From assembly GCA_963760985.1 (NCBI GenBank), contig CAVXFM010000017.1, forward strand, positions 655,272-719,271: a DNA stretch of 64,000 nt, written 5' to 3'. The position numbers were made by a program, and so were the translations under genes. This DNA comes from JACRDG01 sp963760985 (lineage in GTDB: Bacteria > Desulfobacterota > Desulfomonilia > Desulfomonilales > Desulfomonilaceae). The notes beneath the pieces are model-generated. The model was not told where the DNA came from, made no database searches, and was given only the letters and a program-made list of their open reading frames with translations. This document shows, in pieces, positions 53,964 through 63,833 of this stretch (its first letter is position 1; every line of letters begins with the position of its first letter).

Positions 53964-54507
53964 CTACCAGCGAATGTGATATTCGCACGTGCCGTGCCCT
54001 TTCTTGACGCACCTCGTCTGAGTGACTTCGCCGAGCCTGATGCCGCACATGATGAGTATCCCATCAAACACGCCTTCGATAAACGAGCAATTGTATCCGG
54101 GAGAAGGAGCTTCCACCACCACCGAACCGGGCTCCGCACTCACTATTTTGCCGCGGTATCACGTCCGCGCCCCGATGGTTGGCCAGAAACCCTTCTGCCT
54201 CGAACTTGACGAAATCGAGTGGCGTCTTGAGACTCTTGGGGAGTCCCACGGTTTTTTCTATGGTGGGATACACATTCTGGCCGATTACCTTGATCGCGGC
54301 CCACGCGAGGATAGGACTCGAGGTCCCCTCAATGGCCTCAAAGACCGAGTTGAGGACCTTGGTGTCGTACCAACCTTCCGGATCAAGTTCGTTCCACTCG
54401 CTGCCCGTGAGCCTTTTCACGTTTGCCAGTGCTTGAGCCTTGGCCTCGGGCTTGGTCTCGAGGAGAGAACAGGCCAGCATGACAAATTTTCCCTTAATTT
54501 CCGCCAT
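53964..54507 (-). CDS. V4R-like domain protein of unknown function, one-base frameshift
   Basis: The first frame (from the ATG at 54507) reads IKGKFVMLACSLLETKPEA … LDFVKFEAEGFLANHRGAD. After a one-base change near 54150-54160 the next frame gives GSVVVEAPSPGYNCSFIEGV, LIMCGIRLGEVTQTRCV and the end KKGHGTCEYHIRW. That closing pattern (Cys, GH, Cys-x-Y-x-I-x-W) resembles the 4-vinyl reductase/heme-NO-like domain that binds small hydrophobic ligands. Length is 544 nt, one over. Function unknown. Confidence 0.6.
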
Positions 54508-55006
54508 TGCACGCCTCCATTGGTTGTGATGCGGCGAGGAAAATGGTTGTCTCTCCTCGCGTTACGTCCTTTTCAGGCCTAAATCCGTTCCGGGGCGCAG
54601 GTACACTGCGACACTATCCAAGCAGACTGGAGCGCCCACTACGGGGCGGTGAGAATCAAGGGGCGCCCGGGGAGCACAGGGACAAACAGGAGACTGCGGC
54701 TGAGGGCTTTCCCGTGTCTCTGCTGTTTCGTACGAACGAGAGACGATGGACATCTGAGTCCACAGCATTCCGCGTCTGAGGACCGTTCCTGGTTTAGGGT
54801 AACAAAGAACCGCGGACCACGTCAAGTGGGGTTCATATCCGTCCGCTGCACGTGACAAAACAGTTGATCTTGTACAGCGAAAACATCTTGTGCGATCATT
54901 TTCCCGGACCGGACCCTTTGACAGCCGTCGCTCAGCGAGGTAAGCTCAAAAGCTCGATTTTCAACAGGCCGCAAAGGCTATCCGCGGCCCCACACAGGTC
55001 GATGAC
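54508..55006. other. 499-base gap between divergent V4R-like gene and gatC
   Basis: No gene supported. A 7-bp inverted repeat GCGAGGA/TCCTCGC (54534-54560) lies just upstream of the V4R-like gene, in its probable leader. The rest shows nothing I can name. Confidence 0.4.
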
Positions 55007-55294
55007 ATGAAGATTACGCCTGAACAGGTCGATTATGTGGCCCTTCTGGGAAGGCTCTCGCTGGAACCGGAAGAACGAAAGAAATACCAGGCCCAGTTGG
55101 ATGATATCCTGAAATACATGGACATGCTCGGAGAGGTCGACACAGACGATGTCGAACCCATGGCAGGGCCAGTGGAGCTTTTTACGCCGCTCCGGGAGGA
55201 CATAGTCAAGCCCTCTCTTCCGGCGGCGGAGGCGCTGGCCAATGCCCCTGCACGGACCGGCGCGTCTTTCCGTGTGCCAAAGGTGATCGAATAA
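55007..55294 (+). CDS. gatC: Asp/Glu-tRNA amidotransferase subunit C
   Basis: Encodes 95 residues: MKITPEQVDYVALLGRLSL, then a helical stretch to MDMLGEVDTDDVEPMAGPVE and a C-terminal DAxR-like end. The size and pattern fit GatC, which wraps around GatA and GatB in the complex that amidates Glu-tRNA(Gln) and Asp-tRNA(Asn). First of gatC-gatA-gatB. Confidence 0.93.
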   Translation: MKITPEQVDYVALLGRLSLEPEERKKYQAQLDDILKYMDMLGEVDTDDVEPMAGPVELFTPLREDIVKPSLPAAEALANAPARTGASFRVPKVIE

Positions 55295-55438
55295 TTGTAT
55301 CACGCGCGTTCACACGAACGTTTGTGGCCGATTGTCTTCCGGTCAGGCACACCCTTGACGGATCGCGCCGGGAAGGACATCACGATCGTGTGATCGCTCA
55401 CTGACATTACGCCACACATCCCACGGGAGAAACAAACC

Positions 55439-56900
55439 TTGTCACATCTGTACGAAAAGACCGCCGCGGAACTGGCGCGGCTCCTGAGGGAAAAGAAGAC
55501 CAGTTCGGTGGAAATCACCGAGTCGGTTCTCAGTCGTATCGAAGCGGTGGACGAGAGGGTTCACTCGTACGTTACGGTAGCGCGAGAATCCGCACGGGAG
55601 ATGGCCAAAGCCGCGGACGCACGTCTCGCAAGTGGCGACGGCAGAAGCCTCACCGGTATTCCCATCGTCGTCAAGGACAATATGTGCGTCAAAGGGCAGC
55701 GGACCACGTGCGGGTCGAAAATACTGCACAATTTTGTGCCGCCGTATGACGCGACTGTCGTGCGTCTTATCAAAGAAGAAGGAATGGTGATCCTGGGCAG
55801 TGCAAACATGGACGAGTTTGCAATGGGCTCGTCTACGGAAACATCCCATTGGGGAACCACACGCAATCCCTGGAACATCGAGGTCATCCCGGGCGGCTCA
55901 AGCGGGGGCTCTGCGGCTGCAGTTGCGGCAGGAGCCGCAGTGGTGAGTCTCGGGTCGGACACGGGTGGCTCGATCCGCTTGCCTGCAGCATTCTGTAGCG
56001 TCACGGGAATAAAGCCCACGTACGGATCAGTCTCCCGGTACGGACTCGTGGCCTACGCTTCCAGCCTGGATCAAATCGGTCCGATCGCACGAGACGCGGT
56101 CGACATCGCGATGCTGCTCAATCTCATTTGCGGGCACGATCCCCAGGATTCCACGTCGGTGCCCGTGGAACACCCGGATTTTACGACCTTTCTCGACAAG
56201 CCTGTGAAAGGCATGACTCTCGGGATACCCACAGAATTCTTCAGTAAGCTGGAAAATCCTGACGTCGCGCGGGTATGCGCGGAAGCCCGAGCAGTATTCG
56301 AGCGCATGGGGGTCACATGTATCGAGCTTTCTCTCCCCCACCTGGATTACGGGATTGCTGCGTACCTACATCATCGCTCCCAGCGAGGCTTCGTCGAATC
56401 TCGCGCGCTACGACGGCGTCAAATACGGCCTTCGCGCAGAAGCCTTTGACAGCATGATCGACATGTATTGCCAGACCAGAGCGGAAGGTTTCGGCCAGGA
56501 AGTCAAACGGAGGATCATGCTGGGAACGTACGCCCTGTCGTCGGGTTACTACGACGCGTACTACCTCAAGGCAGCCAAAGTCAGGACCCTGATTACCCGC
56601 GATTTCATCAAGGCATTTGAATCGTGCGACGCGATTTTCTGTCCCACCGCGCCGTCACCGCCTTTCAAGATTGGCGAGAAGATCGACGACCCGATACAGA
56701 TGTACCTCACCGACGTATTCACGATCCCCGTGAATATGGCAGGACTTCCGGGAATTGCCCTGCCGGGCGGATTCTCCCGGGAAGGGCTTCCTGTGGGGTT
56801 CCAATTGATCGCGCCCCATTTTCAGGAGGCTCGACTGGTTCAGTTAACCGCGGCTTTCCAGAGAGAAACCGATCATCATCTCAAACGACCCCCTCTATAG
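55439..56900 (+). CDS. gatA: Asp/Glu-tRNA amidotransferase subunit A, one-base frameshift
   Basis: TTG start at 55439. Amidase-signature enzyme releasing ammonia from glutamine. The catalytic Lys lies in PIVVKDNMCVKG, the cis-Ser and nucleophile Ser in GGSSGGSAAAVAAGAAVVSLGSDTGGSIRLPA (shown in two overlapping motifs GGSSGGSAAA and DTGGSIRLPA). An extra base near 56368 breaks AAYYIIAPSEASSNLARYDG (read as …AAY then IIAPSEASS in the next frame). Length 1462 nt, one over; corrected 486 residues, normal for GatA. Confidence 0.93.
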
Positions 56901-56909
56901 GACGGACCC

Positions 56910-58348
56910 ATGGAATACGAGGCTGTAATCGGACTGGAGATCCACGCTCAACTCCTTACGGATTCCAAAGCATTCTGCTCCTGCACTACACGCTTCGGCG
57001 CAGAGCCCAACGCGAATACCTGCCCCATCTGCCTGGGTATGCCGGGAGTCCTTCCGGTGCTGAACCGCAAGGCGCTGGAATTCACCGTGCTCATGTCTAT
57101 CGCGTGCAACTGCACCATTAACGAGTTCAGCCGGTTCGCACGCAAGAACTACTATTATCCCGATCTGCCAAAGAACTACCAGATCTCCCAGTACAGCTTC
57201 CCGTCGCGGAACACGGGTGGGTCGAGGTGGAGACTGACGGCCAAGGGAGACGGATCGGGATCACCCGGATCCATATGGAAGAGGACGCGGGAAAACTGAT
57301 TCACGATGAGCACAAGCCCTTGTCTTACGTAGATCTGAACCGCACGGGGGTGCCGCTGATCGAAATCGTGTCCGAGCCGGAGATCCGATCTCCTGAAGAA
57401 GCTGCCGCGTACCTGCGCGCGTTGCATTCCATACTCGTGTACTTAGAAATATGCGACGGAAACATGCAGGAAGGGAGCTTCCGCTGCGACGCGAATGTCT
57501 CGATTCGTCCCAGGGGCGAGCAGAAGTTGGGCGTGAAGACCGAAGTGAAGAACATGAACTCCTTCCGGAATGTGCAGAAAGCGCTCCAGTATGAGATTGA
57601 CCGCCAAATCGAGCTGCTGAACGAAGGAGGCCGCATCGTGCAGGAGACCCGACTCTTCGACCCGGTGAGCGGAGCCACCGCGCCCATGAGGAGCAAGGAA
57701 CAAGCCCACGACTATCGGTACTTCCCTGATCCTGACCTCTTGCCCTTGCGCGTGGAACCTGCACTGGTGGAAAAGATGCGGGGAAAACTTCCGGAACTGC
57801 CTGCGGAGAAGAAAGAACGCTTTCTCAAGCAGTTCGAGATCCCGGTGTACGACGCGGGCGTGCTTACCGCCTCGCGGAATCTGGCCGAATACTTTGAGCA
57901 GACGGTCAGATTGTTTCCCAACCCTAAGCTGGTGAGCAACTGGATTATGACTGAACTCATGCGCGAGCTGAAAGGCGAGGAATCGGATATAACGGCCTGC
58001 CTCGTGACCCCTCAGCTTCTCGCAGATCTGCTCACGTTGATCGACAATGGGACCATTTCCGGCAAGATCGCCAAGACCGTGTTTGAGGAGATGTACTCCA
58101 CAGGCGAGAACCCTTCCGCGATCATCCAGGAAAAAGGTTTGGTGCAAGTATCCGATGCGGACGAACTTACCCTCATCGCACGCAAGGTTCTCGATGATAA
58201 TCCTTCAGAAGTAGAGCGTTACCTGGGAGGCAAACCAAAACTCATGGGCTTTTTCGTCGGTCAGGCCATGAAGGCCACCAAGGGAAAAGCCAACCCGGCA
58301 GTGCTCAATCAGATCCTTGCGGAGGAACTCGAAAAGCGACGCACCTGA
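56910..58348 (+). CDS. gatB: Asp/Glu-tRNA amidotransferase subunit B, one-base frameshift
   Basis: Encodes the tRNA-binding kinase-like subunit. VIGLEIHAQLLTDSKAFCSC, CPICLGMPGVLPVLN, and KNYYYPDLPKNYQISQY precede a one-base loss near 57205. The next frame resumes with AEHGWVEVETDGQ, HMEEDAGKLIHDE, EGSFRCDANVSIR and KDYRYFPDPDLLP-like HDYRYFPDPDLLP. The C-terminal YqeY-like domain is complete. Length is 1439 nt, one under; corrected 479 residues. Confidence 0.93.
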
Positions 58349-58654
58349 CCCAATAATGGGAAGCACCAGTACAAGGCGATTTTCGTCGTATGCGCGTAGG
58401 AGCGCCGCAAGCTGACTGAAAATAGCGCATCGTCTTTCAGTCGCTCTTATCAATTGAGTCAGTTTTCCGGGAGGTACTGGCATACCCGACGGGCATGTGG
58501 TACTTTGAATATCGGCCCATAGGGGGAGGCTACCCAGTGGTTGCCGCACCAGGAGCGGTTTCCACGTTTCGGCAAAAAAGGCTTGAAGCCACGTGTCGCG
58601 AATGGCATACTTAGAAGTTGCGTATTCCCGACGAAAGGTTCCGCGTTAGACACC
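58349..58654. other. 306-base gap after gatB
   Basis: Holds an 8-bp stem GACTGAAA/TTTCAGTC (58414-58421 with 58435-58442) with a 13-base loop and no T-tract, a weak candidate for the gatB terminator. No gene or clear promoter seen before mvhD. Confidence 0.4.
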
Positions 58655-59077
58655 ATGGACACAAAGCCTACAAAAATAGTAGTATATCATTGTCGCAATT
58701 TGCGATTGTTCAAACCCGGAGAACAGAAGGCCTTCGCGCGATCCGTGCCGGGCCTCAGCCTTGTGGCCATCCCGTGCTCGGGCAAGGTAGAGGCACACCA
58801 CATCCTCAAGACTCTTGCCGCGGGAGCGGAAGGGGTCCTCGTGCTCGCATGTGCGGAAAAGGCGTGCCAGTATTTGGAAGGTTCCAAGCGTTCCCACAAG
58901 CGGGCGGACTATGCCCGTTCCTGGCTCGAGAGACTCAACATCGAACCGGAACGTGTGGAATTCCTCCATATGCCTCCCATGGATGTGCCAGCGTTGGAAA
59001 AGATACTGAAGGAATTCACCGCCAAATTGAATTCTTTTGGAACGATAACCACCAACGTCGGCTCCCAGGCCTGTTGA
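58655..59077 (+). CDS. MvhD-like hydrogenase/heterodisulfide-reductase electron-transfer subunit
   Basis: Encodes 140 residues from the ATG at 58655. The MvhD/FrhD-type core is plain: VAIPCSGKVEAHHILKTLAAGAEGVLVLACAEKACQYLEG, seen as IPCSGKVEAHHIL, GAEGVLVLACAEKACQYLEG, then KRADYARSWLERLNIEPERV. In MvhD these cysteines bind a [2Fe-2S] cluster. The N-terminal NWC-type cysteine pair is reduced to one cysteine here (VVYHCRNLRLF). In methylene-THF reductase clusters MvhD links MetF-MetV to other redox partners. Confidence 0.8.
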   Translation: MDTKPTKIVVYHCRNLRLFKPGEQKAFARSVPGLSLVAIPCSGKVEAHHILKTLAAGAEGVLVLACAEKACQYLEGSKRSHKRADYARSWLERLNIEPERVEFLHMPPMDVPALEKILKEFTAKLNSFGTITTNVGSQAC

Positions 59078-59180
59078 CGACCCTCGAAATGTAGATCGGC
59101 TCCCACCTGAGTCCCCCGGTTGAGGGCACGCGCCAAACACTCGATAATCGGCATGGTTGAGCCGATTAAGGAGGAAATCC

Positions 59181-59849
59181 GTGATTGTTGCCGAACTGAA
59201 ACCCATACGCGAGATCAGGAATATGATCGACCGCTACTCTTCCATTCTGGTGGTTGGTTGCGATTCCTGCGTAGCCGAATGCGCTGCTGGAGGCCAACGG
59301 GAGACAATGCTCCTCGCTGCTGCTCTCAAGCTCTCGTATAAGAAAGACAACTTGAACCCTGTCATTACCGAAGCCTGTCTTGACAGGCAATGCGTGGACG
59401 ATTTCATCGAGCGGATCGCACACCTGGTCCCTGACCACGAAGCGATACTCTCACTGGGTTGCGGAGCAGGCGTGCAGGCTCTTGCACGGGTGTACACCGA
59501 TAAGCCCATCATTCCTGCGCTGGACACCCTGTTTATTGGCGAGACCCAGATGCGCGGTGTCTGGCAGGAAAACTGCCTGGGGTGCGGCAAATGCAAATTG
59601 GCGCATTTCGGCGCGGTGTGTCCGGTAACGCGTTGCTCCAAGAAACTCATGAACGGTCCCTGCGGCGGTTCCAAGGACGGCAAGTGCGAGGTAAACCCGG
59701 AAATACTGTGTGGATGGGACATGATCATCCGCCGTCTTGACGCGTTGGGAGAATTGTCGAGACTCGAGGAATATGTGCCGCCCGTGGACTGGTCTACTTC
59801 CCATTCGGGAGGCCCACGTCGCGTGGTCAGGGAGGATCAAAAACCGTGA
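59181..59849 (+). CDS. metV: Methylene-THF reductase C-terminal-domain protein (MetV)
   Basis: Encodes 222 residues from the GTG at 59181 (AAGGAGG upstream). The cysteine-rich pattern VVGCDSCVAECAAGG, ENCLGCGKCKLAHFGAVCP, TRCSKKLMNGPCGG and GKCEVNPEILCGW is that of MetV, the iron-sulfur/zinc partner of MetF in acetogens and sulfate reducers. It should pass electrons to the MetF flavin. The stop overlaps the metF GTG (GTGA). Confidence 0.9.
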   Translation: MIVAELKPIREIRNMIDRYSSILVVGCDSCVAECAAGGQRETMLLAAALKLSYKKDNLNPVITEACLDRQCVDDFIERIAHLVPDHEAILSLGCGAGVQALARVYTDKPIIPALDTLFIGETQMRGVWQENCLGCGKCKLAHFGAVCPVTRCSKKLMNGPCGGSKDGKCEVNPEILCGWDMIIRRLDALGELSRLEEYVPPVDWSTSHSGGPRRVVREDQKP

Positions 59850-60768
59850 AGACCGAAAGCCGTCTGGAAAAAGTCCTTGCCGCGGGTCACTTTGCAGTGA
59901 CCGCGGAATGCGGTCCGCCCAAAGGCGCGGATGAGCAGCACTGGAAACCAAGGGAAAATCCCTTCTGGGATACGTCGACGCGCTCAACGTGACCGACAAT
60001 CAAACAGCCATCGTCAGAATGTCTTCTGTGGCAGCCTGCGCCATATTAAGGGGGCTGGGGCACGAGCCGATATTGCAGATGGTGACCCGAGATCGCAACC
60101 GGATCGCGCTCCAGAGCGATCTCTTCGGCGCGTATGCGCTGGGGATTCGTAATGTCCTGTGCCTCACGGGCGACCACCACTGCTTCGGTAACCAGAAAGA
60201 GGCCATAGGAGTCTTTGATCTGGATTCCATCCAACTCGTCAAGACCGTGAAGGATATGCGGGATAACGCGGCGATCATTGGAGGCGAAGCGATTCAGGTA
60301 CCCCCCAAGCTGTTTATTGGCGCAGCAGCCAATCCCTTTGCCGATCCTCCCACGTGGCGAGCGGTACGTTTGGCCAAGAAGGTTGCTGCCGGGGTAGATT
60401 TCATTCAGACCCAGTGCATTTTCAACGTGGACAAATTCGCGGCGTTCATGGATCAGGCCAGGTCAATGGGCCTGACCGAAAAGGTGAGCATACTGGCCGG
60501 TATCACGCCCATGAAAAGTGTGGGTATGGGCCGGTACATGGCCAATAAGGTAGCCGGCATGGAAGTCCCGGAAGCGCTTCTCAACCGGATGGCCGGCGTC
60601 CCGAAGGACAAGCAAGCGGCAGAGGGAATCAAGATTGCCGTAGAAACCATTCAGAAGGTCCGTGAAATTAAGGGAGTGGCAGGCGTCCACCTTATGGCCA
60701 TCGAATGGGAAGAGAAGGTGCCGGAAATCCTCGCGGCAGCAGGATTGGCCAAGAGACCGGAGGTCTGA
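59846..60768 (+). CDS. metF: 5,10-methylenetetrahydrofolate reductase, one-base frameshift
   Basis: Reduces methylene-THF to methyl-THF in the methyl branch of the Wood-Ljungdahl pathway. FAVTAECGPPKGADE is followed by a one-base loss near 59940 and resumes as LETKGKSLLGYVDALNVTDNQ. Then come RDRNRIALQSDLFGAYALGI, LCLTGDHHCFGN and AGVDFIQTQCIFNVDKF, the FAD/folate-binding barrel of MetF. Length 923 nt, one under; corrected 307 residues, typical for the short MetF that works with MetV. Confidence 0.92.
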
Positions 60769-60878
60769 CCGACGATGAGGCGTGGAGCTGTTCATCGGCG
60801 CGTGGACTCACCGGAACACGTGCGGGAACTCTCTGGCGGCACGGCGCCCAAAATCTCCCAGTGAAGAGATAGTAAGAA

Positions 60879-62270
60879 ATGCCCAGGAAATACCATATAG
60901 ACGTACAAGTGGCCCCGAACCGCTATCCTTTGATCGGAAGGTCAGGAATAGTAGACTGGGGTGAAGGTTGTCTGAAATGCGCCAAGTGCGTGAAGCACCA
61001 GTGCGTGTACAACGTGTACCGGGAGCGTTCATTTTCTCCGGAAATACTGGGCGACACCATCGACCAATTGTGCAAGGACTGCTACCGCTGCGTGCAGGGT
61101 TGCCCGAAGAGGCTGATACACAAGACGCTCAACCCCGAATGGGAAAACCTCGGTGACGACGTATATACCCCGGAGATCATCTCCGTCACCTGGAACCAGG
61201 CTGAGTCCGGCAAGATCCCTGTTTCCGGAGCAGGGTACGGCGGCGCGTTTTCCGGACCGGGATTCGACTCCATGTGGACGGATATGAGCGAAATCGTTCG
61301 CCCTACCCGAGACGGCATTCACGGTCGAGAGTATATCTCCACCGTGGTGGATCTTGGTCGCAGACCTCCGAGACTGGAGTTTGACGCATCAGGTGAGCTG
61401 CGTACTCAGCCGTGGCCGTTCCTCAGAATACCCATACCGATTGTTTTCAACGCGTTCCCGTTCGGCGATCTTTCTCTGTCCGTGTGGCGAGCCGCTGCCA
61501 GAGCCGCTGCGGAGCTGCACACACTCATGATCGTTCCTGAACAGCAGGCGCGCGAGCTTGCCGAATTCGCTGAGCACGTGGTCCCTCTTATGGATGAAGG
61601 TGCTTTTGATGCGGACTGGGTCAAGGGTTTCGGCATGGTTCAGATTCGCGACAGCCAGGACGTGCCAAGCGTCATCACAGCTCTCAAAGGGGTTAAACCC
61701 GATTTGCTGGTATCGGTTCGCACCTCATCGGCAGTACAGCCCGACCATCGTCAGCGAGCGTTAGAGCTTTCCCGCGTGGGCGTGGACCTGATCCATTATG
61801 CGGCGGATGAGAGAGGATACGGGGCGGCAGGAGCGGATGGCGGTCCTCACGTGTCGGATGTGATCCGGGATATCCACGCGGCAGTCCTGGATGCAGGCTT
61901 GAGAGACCAAGTCACGTTGATGGCCTCAGGCGGTTTGGCAATGGCCGAACATGTCATTAAAGCGATGCTCTGCGGCGCGAACCTCGTGGCGGTTGACGTG
62001 CCGTTGTTGGTAGCCCTGGAATGCCGCGTGTGTCGCAACTGCCGAAACGGCGGCGAATGCCCGGTCGACATAGCTCACGTCGATGCTTCATGGGCTTCGC
62101 AACGCATGGTGAACCTTATGGCCGCATGGCATAACCAGTTGCTCGAGATGATGGGCGCGATGGGAATCCGGGAGGCCAGACGATTGAGGGGCGAACAAGG
62201 CCGAGTATTGTTTATGGAAGATCTCGAACGAGACACGTTCGCCAAGCTTTTCTCACAGGGAAATTCGTAA
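60879..62270 (+). CDS. Ferredoxin-domain glutamate synthase-like FMN protein, first copy
   Basis: Encodes 463 residues. The N-terminal ~90 hold cysteine clusters GCLKCAKCVKHQCVYN and CKDCYRCVQGCPKRLI, two ferredoxin-like centres. The rest is a glutamate synthase FMN barrel: FNAFPFGDLSLSV near the start, VGVDLIHYAADERGYGAAGA, LMASGGLAMAEHVIKAMLCGA and the 3Fe-4S-type cysteines CRVCRNCRNGGECPVDIA. It resembles the split, archaeal-type GltB sets rather than NADPH-GltB. A glutamate/aspartate-type oxidoreductase role is inferred. The second copy follows after 17 bases. Confidence 0.75.
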   Translation: MPRKYHIDVQVAPNRYPLIGRSGIVDWGEGCLKCAKCVKHQCVYNVYRERSFSPEILGDTIDQLCKDCYRCVQGCPKRLIHKTLNPEWENLGDDVYTPEIISVTWNQAESGKIPVSGAGYGGAFSGPGFDSMWTDMSEIVRPTRDGIHGREYISTVVDLGRRPPRLEFDASGELRTQPWPFLRIPIPIVFNAFPFGDLSLSVWRAAARAAAELHTLMIVPEQQARELAEFAEHVVPLMDEGAFDADWVKGFGMVQIRDSQDVPSVITALKGVKPDLLVSVRTSSAVQPDHRQRALELSRVGVDLIHYAADERGYGAAGADGGPHVSDVIRDIHAAVLDAGLRDQVTLMASGGLAMAEHVIKAMLCGANLVAVDVPLLVALECRVCRNCRNGGECPVDIAHVDASWASQRMVNLMAAWHNQLLEMMGAMGIREARRLRGEQGRVLFMEDLERDTFAKLFSQGNS

Positions 62271-62287
62271 CCAAGGGTTGGTCCTCT

Positions 62288-63825
62288 ATGCACTATAGAA
62301 ATGTTTGGAGTGAGGTTCCTCCTGCTCAAGTGGTGAACACGCCTTCGCGGTTCGATCATGGCATCGGAGCGTACAGCGTCATGGTTTCCGACGCATGCAA
62401 CGATTGCCTTAGATGCGTCGCAATCTGTCCTGAGAAAGTTTTTGAGACCAGAGGAGGGAAGCTTGTTCCTCCACGGGATCACCTGTGCCTTGGTGTAGAT
62501 TCGCGCGAAAAAGTCGAACCGTTGCGTCCTGAACTGTCCGGTAGGAGCGATCAAGGTCGGTCCCAATCCGAGCGCACGCACTCTCGGAGACCGGCGCTGG
62601 ACCGGAGATCTGCTCATGAGCACCTGGGACATGGCAGAAACCGGTCGTCTCCCGAAGAACGGTCTGGAGGACCGGACTGGTGGTTCCGGCGGCGGGTTTG
62701 ACAAATTGCGGTTCGTATTTCCCAAGCGTCCGCCCTCTTCCTGAATTGAACAAGGCGAAGATCGACACTTCCATTTCTCTCAACAAACGGAAGGACGGTC
62801 GGCACGAGATCGAGATTCCGATTCCTGTGTACGGCGGAGGCATGTCGTTCGGGTCTATCAGTCAGATCACCATGTTGGGAAGAATAAGGGCTTTCGCCGC
62901 GCTGGGCTCGTTCACATGCACCGGCGAAGGCGGTTACCCTGAGGCCCGGTATCCCTTTGACGACCATATCATCACCCAGGTGGCCACAGGATCGTTCGGA
63001 GTCAGGGAAGAGACGATCCAACGCGTGAAGATCGTCGAGTTCAAGTATGCACAAGGCGCAAAGCCGGGTCTAGGGGGCCATTTGCTGGGCCCGAAGGTCA
63101 CCGAAGCCGTGGCGCGGATCCGGGAAACGGTTCCCGGCTCATCTCTTTTCAGCCCGTTTCCGTTTCACTCGGTGTATTCGGTCGAGGACCACAAGAAGCA
63201 CATCGACTGGATCAAGGCCGTGAACGCGAAGGGTCTTGTTTCCGTAAAGGTTTCGACTCCTTCTGACGTGGACATGGTGGCCGTGGGATCGTATTATGCG
63301 GGAGCCCATATCGTACATATCGATGGCTCGTATGGCGGCACAGGAGCCGCCCCTGACGTGGCAAAGAAGAACATCGCCATGCCTGTGGAATACGCCATTC
63401 CCAAGGTCCACAACTTCCTCATTAATGAGGGAGTCCGCGATTCCATTACCCTGATCGCTTCAGGCGGAGTCCGCACAGCCTTCGATGTGGCCAAGGCCAT
63501 CGCACTGGGCGCTGATGGAGTGGTAACAGGCACATCCGACCTGGTCGCCCTGGAATGTCTCCGCTGTCACAATTGCGAGAGTGGCCGCGGGTGTGCACGG
63601 GGGATCGCTACCACTGACCTGGAACTGGTCGGACTCATGGAATTGGAATGGGCCTTCCAGCGCATCATCAATATGCTGAGCTGTTGGCGAGAGCAGATTC
63701 AGGAAATACTCTACCGCTTGGGCCTGAGGAGCATCCGAGAACTCGTGGGCAGGACCGATTGCCTCGCGCACTTGGATTACAGCTCCCACGTGCCTGACGA
63801 CGACATCCGGGATGGTCTGAAGTGA
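62288..63825 (+). CDS. Ferredoxin-domain glutamate synthase-like FMN protein, second copy, two frameshifts
   Basis: First frame: ACNDCLRCVAICPEKVFETRG and PRDHLCLG. A change near 62500 brings in NRCVLNCPVGAIKVGPNPSA, GDRRWTGDLLMSTWDMAETG and FDKLRFVFPKRP. A second change near 62738 gives LPELNKAKIDTSISLN and the FMN barrel GGGMSFGSISQITMLGR, CTGEGGYPEARYP, HIDGSYGGTGAAPDVAKK, LIASGGVRTAFDVAKAIALGA and CLRCHNCESGRGCARGIAT. This is the canonical GltB FMN/3Fe-4S core, better conserved than the first copy. Length 1538 nt is not a codon multiple. Confidence 0.8.
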
Positions 63826-63833
63826 GAAGCGCA

